Assembly (NCBI GenBank): GCA_050695655.1
Contig: JBOGTU010000078.1
Coordinates: 1 to 20,325, forward strand
From: DATKQD01 sp050695655
GTDB taxonomy: Bacteria > Chloroflexota > JAJPGV01
DNA length: 20,325 nt
Direction of reading: 5' to 3'
Positions within the stretch are counted from its first letter, which is position 1. Each line of letters opens with the position of its first letter. Positions 14,150-20,325 of the stretch are shown in pieces. The notes under the pieces were generated by a model, which was not told where the DNA came from, ran no database searches, and saw only the letters and a list, made by a program, of their open reading frames with translations. The position numbers and the translations under genes were made by a program.

Positions 14150-15937
14150 TCAGCCGCGCGCCTCCACCTCATCCAGCCGCAGATGCAGCTCCTGGAGCTG
14201 ATCGGGCGCCACTGGCGAGGGCGCCTGCATGAGCAAATCCATCGCCGCCTGATTCTTGGGGAAGGCCATCACCTCGCGGATGTTGTCCTCGTCCACCATC
14301 AGCATAACGGTTCGTTCAATGCCCATGGCAATGCCGCCGTGCGGTGGAGCTCCATAGTCAAAGGCTTCCAACATGTGGCCAAACTGCTCGCGAATCTGTT
14401 CATCGCTCAGGCCGAGCAATTTGAAGACCGCGCGCTGCAGCGGCGCCCGATGGATCCGCACACTCCCACCCCCAACCTCATAGCCGTTGCAGGCCAGATC
14501 ATACTGCTTGGCGCCTACGCTGGCTGGGTCGCCTTCCAACGCCTCCTCGCTGGCCGGTTCTGGCGAGGAGAAGGGGTTGTGCATGGCGTGCCAGCGCCGT
14601 TGGTCGGGCAGCCACTCCAGCAGCGGAAAGTCGGTGATCCACACGAAGGCCAGCTCGTCGTCGTTCACCAGCCCCCGACGCCGCCCCACCTCCAGCCGCA
14701 GCCGGCCCAGCACACTGGCGGCCACCGGGGCAGCATCCGCGACGAGCAGCAGCAAATCGCCCGGCTGAGCTTTGGTGGCCGCGATCAAGGCGGTGGCTTC
14801 GGCCGCTGCCACAAAGCGCGCTACCCCACCGCGCAAGGTTCGCCCGTCGGTATCCACGGCCAGCGTCACCAGGCCCTTGGCCCCCCACTGCTTGGCTTGC
14901 TCGATGAGCGCGTCACACTCCTTGCGGCTGAGCTCGCCCCAACCGGGCGCGGCCAGCGCCTGGACTATGCCGCCCGCGTTCAGCGCACCGGCAAAGGCGC
15001 TGAACTGGCTCGCCCGCAGCGCGTTGGACACGTCGGCCAGCTCCACGCCAAAGCGCATGTCCGGCTTGTCGCTGCCAAAGCGCGCCAGCGCTTCGCGATA
15101 GGTGATGCGGGGGAAGGGGCTGGAGCGCAGCCGCCGTCGCGAGCAGTGCTCCACGAGGCGCGTGTACAGGCCTTCGATCAGGCCCATCACGTCGCCTTCG
15201 TCCACGAAGGACATTTCCAGGTCAAGCTGGCTGAATTCCGGCTGGCGGTCGGCGCGGCTGTCCTCGTCTCGAAAGCAGCGAGCAATCTGGTAATAGCGGT
15301 CCAGGCCAGCCACCATCAGCAGCTGCTTCAATTGCTGGGGCGATTGCGGCAGGGCGTAGAACTCGCCGGGGTGAATGCGGCTGGGCACCAGGTAGTCGCG
15401 CGCCCCCTCCGGCGTACTTTTGATGAGGATTGGCGTCTCCACTTCGATGAAGTCGCGTGCGTCCAGGTACTCGCGAATGGTTCGCACCACCTGGTGGCGG
15501 GTGATGACGTTGCTTTTCAACCGCTCGCGGCGCAGGTCCAGGTAGCGATACTTCAGCCGCACCGCTTCGTCCACATCCGTCTCGCGGTTGACTTCGAAGG
15601 GCAGTGGGCGGGCCGCGCTCAGCACTTCCAGCTCCTGCACCTGCACCTCAACCTCGCCGGTGGGCAAGTCCGCGTTCTCGCGGCCGGCTTCGCGTCGCAC
15701 TAATTGGCCGCGCACGCCCAGTACCCACTCATTGCGGAGCTGGTCGGCTTCGGCTCGCAGCGCGGGGTGCTCTTCTGGGTTCAGCACGAGTTGAACAAGC
15801 CCGTAGCGGTCGCGCAGGTCAATGAACACCAGGCCCCCATGATCGCGCCGGCGGTGCACCCAGCCTTGCACCACCACCACCTGGCCGGCATGCTCGGAGC
15901 GCAGTTCCCCGCAGCGATGCGTCCGCTTGAATCTCAT
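14150..15937 (-). CDS. aspS: Aspartyl-tRNA synthetase, probably non-discriminating
   Basis: This 595-residue class IIb synthetase charges tRNA with aspartate. It has the full bacterial layout: N-terminal OB-fold anticodon domain (1-110), catalytic core with FRDEDSRADRQPEFSQLDLE (222-241, motif 2) and GIAMGIERTVMLM (535-547, motif 3), and the bacterial GAD insertion (about 300-420). In the anticodon domain His33 (RRRDHGG) and Gly85 align with His31 and Gly83 of the Pseudomonas aeruginosa enzyme, residues reported to favour tRNA-Asn acceptance; E. coli has Leu and Lys there. If so, Asp-tRNA-Asn would need GatCAB to be amidated. Start ATG 15937 has no ribosome site, but TATACT lies 41 bases upstream. 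It is the first gene of the minus-strand unit. Confidence 0.95.
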   Translation of the reverse strand: MRFKRTHRCGELRSEHAGQVVVVQGWVHRRRDHGGLVFIDLRDRYGLVQLVLNPEEHPALRAEADQLRNEWVLGVRGQLVRREAGRENADLPTGEVEVQVQELEVLSAARPLPFEVNRETDVDEAVRLKYRYLDLRRERLKSNVITRHQVVRTIREYLDARDFIEVETPILIKSTPEGARDYLVPSRIHPGEFYALPQSPQQLKQLLMVAGLDRYYQIARCFRDEDSRADRQPEFSQLDLEMSFVDEGDVMGLIEGLYTRLVEHCSRRRLRSSPFPRITYREALARFGSDKPDMRFGVELADVSNALRASQFSAFAGALNAGGIVQALAAPGWGELSRKECDALIEQAKQWGAKGLVTLAVDTDGRTLRGGVARFVAAAEATALIAATKAQPGDLLLLVADAAPVAASVLGRLRLEVGRRRGLVNDDELAFVWITDFPLLEWLPDQRRWHAMHNPFSSPEPASEEALEGDPASVGAKQYDLACNGYEVGGGSVRIHRAPLQRAVFKLLGLSDEQIREQFGHMLEAFDYGAPPHGGIAMGIERTVMLMVDEDNIREVMAFPKNQAAMDLLMQAPSPVAPDQLQELHLRLDEVEARG

Positions 15938-15977
15938 TGGCTGACCGCGGCGGCGGCGTCCCGAACCACTGCTGAAG

Positions 15978-15983
15978 AGTATA
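15978..15983 (-). promoter_or_regulatory. Possible -10 box of the aspS unit
   Basis: TATACT on the minus strand matches the sigma-70 consensus TATAAT in five of six bases and stands out in a GC-rich spacer. It is 41 bases before the aspS start. No convincing -35 box is found at 16-18 bp; the closest is TGAGCC. Plausible promoter of the seven-gene unit, low certainty. Confidence 0.4.
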
Positions 15984-16023
15984 GGTGTGGTGGTTGGTCG
16001 GCTCAGCGTGGTCGCTTTTTCGC

Positions 16024-16992
16024 TTACAGCGGCCTGAGCATCACCTTGATGGCGTCGCCGTGGCGATTGTCGGCCAACTCCAGCGCCTCGGGCAAACGGT
16101 CCAGCGGCAGGCTGTGCGAGATGAGGGGCGCAACGTCCACCTGGCGCCGCTCGATCATGCGCATGGCCAGCCGAAAGCAGGCCAGCCTCGGCTCGGCCTG
16201 AGCGCCCACCGCGTGGTAGGCGGTGACTTCCTTGCGCAGCACCATGTTGTGATCCAGCGTTGTGGCGCCGTGCGGCAGCCCGAAGCGCAGGATGGCACCC
16301 TGGTAGCTGGCCAGCTGGTAGGTGAGGTCGATCGCTTCCTGACCCCCCGCGGCGTCGATCACCAGGTCCGGTCCGGGGGCCATGTGCGCGGCGGCACTCT
16401 GCACGGCGGCTGCATCTTCGGCATCGACCACGGCATCCAAACCCAGGGGCTCGGCGGCTTGTCGCCGCGCGGCGCGCCGCTCAAAGCCAACCACGGTGCG
16501 TGCGCCCATGCCCAGCACCTGCCCCAGAAAGTGCCGGCCGGCCGGGCCCAGGCCCACGATGGCGACGGATTTGTCCAGCAGCGAGCCAACCGGCCGCAGT
16601 GCGTGCAGAATGGTGCCGAGCTGCTGGGCCTGCAGTGCCACATCCGCATCGAGCTCTTCGGACGCGGGAATGCAGCAGCGGTCGGGGATGGCCAGGTACT
16701 CGGCCCAGCCATTGCCTAATGGTGGCATGGCGAGCACCCGCTGACCTTCCTGGAACTCCGCCGAGCGGCTGGCCATGACCCGGCCCAAAAATTCGTGCCC
16801 GCTGCAGCCAGGGATGAGCTCGCGCCCGGGCCGGGCGACTGCGCCATGCGCGTAGACGCCCAGGTCGCTGCCGCATACGGCCGCGCTTTCCATGCGCAGC
16901 AGAAGCTCGCCCGCCGCCGGCTCCGGCAGGGGCACCTCCTTGAGGGCGACATCCCGCGGGCCTTGAATGACTGATGCCAACATCGCTTTCAC
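16024..16992 (-). CDS. MDR-family zinc-type alcohol dehydrogenase-like protein
   Basis: This 322-residue medium-chain dehydrogenase/reductase probably oxidises or reduces a small alcohol or sugar with NAD(P). It has VCGSDLG (39-45, catalytic zinc Cys40) and SGHEFLG (64-70, His66-Glu67), and the cofactor motif GLGPAG (147-152). Two parts are unusual: the four-cysteine structural zinc lobe normally after RV(L) is absent (RVLAMPPLGNGWAEYL runs straight through), and the usual third zinc ligand region reads QAQQLGTILHAL without a Cys or Glu. Zinc binding may be altered, so it could be a reductase or sugar/polyol dehydrogenase with a changed site. GTG 16992 is supported by AAGGAG at 17001-17006, 8 bases upstream. 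Divergent from the ComB-like gene, with an 86-base gap to aspS. Confidence 0.83.
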   Translation of the reverse strand: MKAMLASVIQGPRDVALKEVPLPEPAAGELLLRMESAAVCGSDLGVYAHGAVARPGRELIPGCSGHEFLGRVMASRSAEFQEGQRVLAMPPLGNGWAEYLAIPDRCCIPASEELDADVALQAQQLGTILHALRPVGSLLDKSVAIVGLGPAGRHFLGQVLGMGARTVVGFERRAARRQAAEPLGLDAVVDAEDAAAVQSAAAHMAPGPDLVIDAAGGQEAIDLTYQLASYQGAILRFGLPHGATTLDHNMVLRKEVTAYHAVGAQAEPRLACFRLAMRMIERRQVDVAPLISHSLPLDRLPEALELADNRHGDAIKVMLRPL

Positions 16993-17113
16993 AACTGTTG
17001 CTCCTTGGCCGTTTCACGCTCGCTCCGGGGCTGCCGCCGCGGGTGGGGACGCGCTAGCCAAGCATGGATCGTCCGTGGGGCGCGCGTCAAACCGGCAAGC
17101 TGCCAGCGCGCTG

Positions 17114-17119
17114 TATCAT
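17114..17119 (+). promoter_or_regulatory. Possible -10 box upstream of the ComB-like gene
   Basis: TATCAT, five of six matches to TATAAT, ends 13 bases before the ATG at 17133, giving a very short or leaderless transcript. No good -35 box or ribosome site is visible. Confidence 0.3.
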
Positions 17120-17132
17120 AAGCTTCCCGCCA

Positions 17133-17909
17133 ATGGTTCGGCCGTTTACCCTCGATGTCGCCTTTCTGCCGGTGGAGGTGGGCCCGCGCCCCCGATCGGC
17201 CGTGGTGGTGATCGACGTGCTGCGCGCCAGCTCCAGCATCATCACGCTGTTCGATCGCGGCTGCGCCTCGATTGGCGTGGCCGACTCGGTGGACGCGGCG
17301 CGGGCGGCGGCCGCGGCCTTCGCGGCCCGTGGCCAGGCCGCGCCTATGCTGTGTGGCGAAGTTGGGGGGCTGGCGCCATACGGCTTTGACTACGGCAATT
17401 CGCCTTCCGAGTTTTCCGAGCTGGACTTTGCCGGCCGTCACGTGGTGATGGCCACAACCAACGGCACGCGGGCGCTGCACGCCGCGGCTGACACAGGCGC
17501 CACCCTGGTTGGTGCGCTCCTGAACGCCAACGCCGCGGTGCGCCGCGCCCTCGAACTGGTGGCGCGATTGGATGAAGTGCTGCTGGTGTGCTCCGGCCGG
17601 GCTGGCCGCTTTGTGCTGGACGACGCGGTGACCGCCGGCTACCTGTGCCACGTGCTGCTCAGCGAGGCCAAGGTGCGGGGTCTGCCCGTGAACCAGTCCA
17701 ACTCCGCTGTCGCGGCCTACCGCTTGTACCACTCGTTCCCCAACCTGCTGGCGGCTCTGAATGAGTCCGACAGCGCCAGAGCGCTGCACTCCATCCGCTT
17801 GGGCGGCGACGTAGCCTACTGCGCGCGCCCGTCCTTCAGTAAGACGGTGCCCCAGCTCGCAGTTTTCAGCGCATCGGCGGATGAGCCCCGAGGCCTGTAT
17901 ATCCTGTGA
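17133..17909 (+). CDS. 2-phosphosulfolactate phosphatase (ComB) family protein
   Basis: This 258-residue protein has the ComB family layout: VVIDVLRASSSI (25-36), CGEVGGLAP (74-82), GNSPSE (88-93), TTNGTRAL (108-115), CSGRAGRFVLDD (153-164) and the late HSIRLGGDVAYCARPSFSKTVPQLAVF. In methanogens ComB removes phosphate from 2-phosphosulfolactate on the way to coenzyme M. No ComA, ComC or sulfolactate genes are visible here, so a broader Mg-dependent phosphatase role is more likely in this bacterium. ATG 17133 starts the first family-like residues (MVRPFTLDVAFLP); the frame is open from 17064 but adds nothing recognisable. There is no ribosome site, so a short-leader or leaderless message is possible. 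It ends 39 bases before the toxin-antitoxin pair. Confidence 0.85.
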   Translation: MVRPFTLDVAFLPVEVGPRPRSAVVVIDVLRASSSIITLFDRGCASIGVADSVDAARAAAAAFAARGQAAPMLCGEVGGLAPYGFDYGNSPSEFSELDFAGRHVVMATTNGTRALHAAADTGATLVGALLNANAAVRRALELVARLDEVLLVCSGRAGRFVLDDAVTAGYLCHVLLSEAKVRGLPVNQSNSAVAAYRLYHSFPNLLAALNESDSARALHSIRLGGDVAYCARPSFSKTVPQLAVFSASADEPRGLYIL

Positions 17910-17917
17910 AGAATAGG

Positions 17918-17941
17918 CTTACCTGGTGGTGATATGGTAAG
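17918..17941 (+). promoter_or_regulatory. Possible operator of the VapBC unit
   Basis: CTTACC (17918-17923) and GGTAAG (17936-17941) form an inverted repeat with a 12-base spacer, 7 bases before the antitoxin ATG. The AT-rich GATATGGTAAGAT around it could hold the -10 box. VapB antitoxins normally bind such sites with their AbrB domain to repress their own operon. Confidence 0.4.
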
Positions 17942-17948
17942 ATGAGGC

Positions 17949-18344
17949 ATGTGGTCGAAGCTCTCGGTGAAGGGCCAGCTGGTGGTACCCAAAGCGCTGC
18001 GCGATGCGCTGGAGTGGCTGCCTGGGGACCAGTTGGAGCTGGAGCTCACGGAGGTGGGCGATCTGGCCGTGCGCAAGCCACTGGGCAAGCCGGTACTGCG
18101 GCTGCGTGGCTTTCTCGCCGGCGGTGAGCCACTGGCTGAGGATGTGGTGCGCGACCGGCGTGCAGAGATCGCTTCGGATATGGCAGAGGCGGGCGCGCTC
18201 GTGCTGCGCGAAGACAAGGGCGTGTACCAGGCGGGGGCGACCTCGGAGGCGTGGCCGGCTCCTTCGGCGGTGACGTTGGAGGAGTTTCTGGCGCGTCGCG
18301 CTCGAGCCGGCTGGCGGGAGGGCGCGGGCCGGCCGCGTCCCTGA
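17949..18344 (+). CDS. AbrB/MazE-type antitoxin (VapB-like)
   Basis: This 131-residue protein has an N-terminal SpoVT-AbrB swapped-hairpin DNA-binding domain at residues 1-45, shown by SKLSVKGQLVVPKALRDAL followed by GDQLELELTEVGDLAVRKP. The C-terminal part (RLRGFLAGGEPLAEDVVRDR and beyond) is longer than in typical VapB (70-90 residues) and likely neutralises the toxin encoded 21 bases downstream. It is expected to repress its own promoter with the toxin, and a candidate operator lies just upstream. ATG 17949; GATGAGG before it includes a GAGG that may act as a close ribosome site. Toxin-antitoxin pairs of this kind are commonly mobile, but no mobile element is seen here. Confidence 0.83.
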   Translation: MWSKLSVKGQLVVPKALRDALEWLPGDQLELELTEVGDLAVRKPLGKPVLRLRGFLAGGEPLAEDVVRDRRAEIASDMAEAGALVLREDKGVYQAGATSEAWPAPSAVTLEEFLARRARAGWREGAGRPRP

Positions 18345-18365
18345 AGGCCGGCTGAGACAGCTGAC

Positions 18366-18776
18366 GTGCAGGCTGTGCTGGACAGCTGGGCGGTGCTGGC
18401 TTATTTGCAGGATGAGCCCGCCGCCGACCGGGTGGCCCGCTACCTGGAACAGGGTGAGTGCGTACTCAACGTCGTGAACTGCACTGAGGTGCTGTACCAG
18501 CTCATGCGGCGCCGAGGCCACGCGGCGGCTGGCCGTTTCCTGCATGATGTGGCGGATCCGCGGTCACCCGTTCGGCTCATGGTGGCTGGGCCTCGGCTGG
18601 CGAACCGTGCAGCGGAGGTGAAGGCTGGCGGTGGTATGTCGCTGGCCGGTGCCTACGCGGCAGCGACCACGCTCCTGCTGCCCGAGGGCATTCTGCTGAC
18701 GGGCGACCCCGAGCTGCTGCTTGGCTCATCTCGCTGGGGCTACCAGGTGGAGTGGTTGGGCGCTGGGGAAGGCTGA
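18366..18776 (+). CDS. PIN-domain toxin (VapC-like) lacking one conserved acidic residue
   Basis: This 136-residue PIN-domain protein would be the RNase toxin of a VapBC pair, usually cutting tRNA or rRNA with magnesium. Conserved acids are Asp6 (VLDSWAVLAYL), Glu41 (NCTEVLYQL) and Asp114 (LLTGDPEL). The fourth position, normally Asp in L-x-D-A-Y-A-A-A, is Gly95 (SLAGAYAAA); the codon GGT at 18648-18650 is one transition from GAT. Loss of this metal-binding acid would be expected to weaken or abolish RNase activity, so this may be a disarmed toxin; alternatively it is a sequencing or assembly error. GTG start at 18366 with no clear ribosome site. The 3' end overlaps the convergent oxidoreductase gene by 37 bases. 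Confidence 0.85.
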   Translation: MQAVLDSWAVLAYLQDEPAADRVARYLEQGECVLNVVNCTEVLYQLMRRRGHAAAGRFLHDVADPRSPVRLMVAGPRLANRAAEVKAGGGMSLAGAYAAATTLLLPEGILLTGDPELLLGSSRWGYQVEWLGAGEG

Positions 18777-20143
18777 CCATCCGCGCCGGGTACGCGGAAG
18801 GGAGCCGGCTTGCGACCGGTGCCGATCATTGGCACGTAGCGTTCGGAAGTTCCGCGGCCCAGTACCAGCGCGGCCACCTGGCGGCCTAAACGCACGGCGT
18901 AATTTGTACCGCGGTCCTCGGGGTAGATCTGGGTGGTGTTGATGAGGTACAGGTCGCGGATGGGGGTCGTCAGCGGTGGCTGCAGGCGGGCATAGTCCAC
19001 GTTCACGATGGGCTGAGCCTGGCTGTCCTTGAACAGCCAGGCACCCGCGATCCAGTCCGGCGTAAAGGCCGGCTGAAGGCTTGCCAGGTGGAGCAGGTAG
19101 GCGTGGAGAAAGCCGTCCATATCTTGCGAGAAGAGGGGATCTGAGGGCGGCATGTAGCGCGAGAGGTACACCAGGTGCCGGCCGTTATAGCGTTCGGGCG
19201 GCATGAAGTTGGTGTGCTCCACCACGGCGGTGAAGGGCAGCTCCGGCGCGCTGATGTTCATCCAGTAGATGTCCGTCAGCGGCCGGCGCAGGCTGAGCAG
19301 CAGGCATGACGCCCCCTCGTACCGGATGGCCCGCAGCCCGTCAGCGTAGGCCTTGGGAAAGGCCGGCACCAGGCGCAGGGCATCGCGATTGTGCAGCGCC
19401 AGGATCACGCGGTCGAAATCGTGCGTCTCGCCATCCAGGCTCACGCTCACGCCGCCCCCAGCGAGCGGCGTAAGCGTGGAAACAGGGCAGCCGGTACGGA
19501 CCTTTGCGCCGGCTGCGCGCAACGCCGAGGCGAGCGCATCGATCAGCACTTGAAAGCTCAGGTTGAAGTAGCCCAGCTGCTCGCGCCCACCCTGGCGCGA
19601 TGCGCCCCGCGCGGCAATCTTGCCCCAGAACCAGACCATGGAGGCCTCCCTGCTCCAATCCGAGAATTTGGCCTGCAGCATGGGGCCCCACACCACGTCG
19701 AAGGCGCGGCGCCCCACTGCCCGCCGGAGCCAGCTCCAGGCGCTTATCCCTTCGAACAGGCCGCGGCGGTTGACGCGCATCAGCAGCAGGGTCACCAGGC
19801 CGAAGCGCAGCTTGTCGATTGGGCTTAGCCAGGGCAGGTGCAAGAGGCCGCTGGGTGTGCCAAAGGGGACAACTCGGCTGGCGTGGTATAGGCCCATCTT
19901 GGGCTGGAGCCACAGCAGGCGGCGTTCGATGCCCAGCTGCCGTGCCAGGTCCAGCATGTCCAGGTCGGACCGAAAGAGGTGATGGTAGAAGCGCTCCAAT
20001 GGCGCCCCCTCGATAGTGACGGTTCCAGCCTGGCCACCCAGAGCCGGCGCCGCCTCGAACACACTGACATCGTGGCCGGCCCGGGCAATCTCCAGCGCGG
20101 CCGTGAGCCCGCCGATGCCACCGCCAATGACCGCGACGTTCAG
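18740..20143 (-). CDS. FAD-dependent oxidoreductase (amine oxidase-like)
   Basis: This is an approximately 467-residue flavoprotein of the amine-oxidase/protoporphyrinogen-oxidase-like superfamily. NVAVIGGGIGGLTAALEIA (2-20) is the Rossmann dinucleotide motif GxGxxG, Glu30 (VSVFE) binds the ribose, and ALGGQAGTV follows as usual. The C-terminus has LYLINTTQIYPEDRGTNYAV and RLGRQVAALVL, the second FAD site. The middle is the substrate domain; the substrate is unknown. No ATG, GTG or TTG occurs in frame between the GTG at 20314 and the motif. A start at 20314 would overlap the upstream NHL-protein coding end and give an unrelated N-terminus, so CTG 20143, just before NVAVIGGG, is favoured, with AGG about 9 bases upstream. 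Convergent with the VapC-like gene. Confidence 0.78.
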   Translation of the reverse strand: MNVAVIGGGIGGLTAALEIARAGHDVSVFEAAPALGGQAGTVTIEGAPLERFYHHLFRSDLDMLDLARQLGIERRLLWLQPKMGLYHASRVVPFGTPSGLLHLPWLSPIDKLRFGLVTLLLMRVNRRGLFEGISAWSWLRRAVGRRAFDVVWGPMLQAKFSDWSREASMVWFWGKIAARGASRQGGREQLGYFNLSFQVLIDALASALRAAGAKVRTGCPVSTLTPLAGGGVSVSLDGETHDFDRVILALHNRDALRLVPAFPKAYADGLRAIRYEGASCLLLSLRRPLTDIYWMNISAPELPFTAVVEHTNFMPPERYNGRHLVYLSRYMPPSDPLFSQDMDGFLHAYLLHLASLQPAFTPDWIAGAWLFKDSQAQPIVNVDYARLQPPLTTPIRDLYLINTTQIYPEDRGTNYAVRLGRQVAALVLGRGTSERYVPMIGTGRKPAPFRVPGADGQPSPAPNHSTW

Positions 20144-20192
20144 CGGCTGACGCCTGGAAAGGTCAGCGCGGCGAAGCCGAGCATGCCAGGGC

Positions 20193-20325
20193 TCAACCCA
20201 CGACCGGGAAAACCAGCAGCCGGCCGTTGAGCGTATCCGACACGACCACCTGGCCCGCGCTGGTGACGGCGATGCCGGTTGGGGCGGACAGGGAGGATGC
20301 GTCGCTGCCGACACCGCCCCAGGCC
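20193..20325 (-). CDS. NHL-repeat protein, C-terminal end (partial)
   Basis: Minus-strand frame with first full codon at 20324 gives 43 residues and a TGA stop at 20195-20193. The text GGVGSDASSLSAPTGIAV, then TSAGQVVVSDTLNGRLLVFP, has the NHL-repeat pattern P-x-G-I-A-V-(strand)-G-x-V-x-V-x-D-x-x-N-x-R-(L)-x-V-F. NHL repeats form six-bladed beta-propellers that bind proteins, RNA or carbohydrate. The gene begins off the right edge, so its function and length cannot be told. It ends 49 bases before the proposed oxidoreductase start in the same direction and may share its transcript. Confidence 0.75.
   Translation of the reverse strand, partial: AWGGVGSDASSLSAPTGIAVTSAGQVVVSDTLNGRLLVFPVVG

Noticed and set aside
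14183..15703. 506-residue open frame on plus
   Set aside because: It is antisense to aspS, which has complete class II synthetase motifs; composition is shadow-like.
16005..16019. AGCG-TGGT-CGCT hairpin followed by a T run on plus
   Set aside because: It resembles an intrinsic terminator, but the stem has only 4 bp and no plus-strand gene precedes it; antisense termination is possible but unsupported.
1..20325. CRISPR arrays, insertion sequences, tRNA genes, prophage genes
   Set aside because: No regularly spaced identical repeats, transposase or integrase motifs, or tRNA-like cloverleaf sequences were seen on reading.

Overview
The window is GC-rich bacterial DNA with tightly packed genes, many GTG starts and a mixture of clear Shine-Dalgarno sites and starts without one. 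Several traits suggest a Chloroflexota-like bacterium: a Pro/Thr-rich lipoprotein, contiguous heptamer repeats in spacers, a probable non-discriminating AspRS, and an orphan CoxG-like protein. No single marker proves this, so the assignment is an inference.

Left part (1-7820, mostly plus strand). A 5S rRNA with a strong hairpin terminator closes an rRNA operon whose 23S gene lies off the left edge. It is followed by an MFS transporter, an adenosine-deaminase-family enzyme, a class V PLP enzyme, a Mug/TDG-type uracil-DNA glycosylase, a minus-strand lipoprotein, a CoxG/SRPBCC protein, a two-gene unit of unknown function (77-aa protein ending in Gly-Gly plus a 159-aa protein), a candidate structured RNA, and a KGG-repeat stress protein.

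Middle part (7855-15937, minus strand). Seven genes with very short gaps look like one transcription unit, read from right to left: aspS, a FapA(DUF342)-PilZ fusion, an ACMSD-like metal-dependent amidohydrolase, holB (DNA polymerase III delta-prime), an M20D amidohydrolase, a class I methyltransferase and a polytopic membrane protein. The unit mixes translation, replication, c-di-GMP sensing and small-molecule hydrolysis.

Right part (16024-20325). A zinc-type MDR dehydrogenase on minus is divergent from a ComB-like phosphatase on plus. Next comes a VapBC-type toxin-antitoxin pair whose toxin lacks one conserved PIN acidic residue. A FAD-dependent oxidoreductase on minus, probably using a CTG start, follows, and then the C-terminal end of an NHL-repeat protein cut by the window edge.

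Most of the window is housekeeping or ordinary metabolism. The most unusual elements are the Gly-Gly-ending two-gene unit (6627-7343), the candidate structured RNA after it, the FapA-PilZ fusion, the heptamer arrays around the 5S terminator, and the degenerate VapC.
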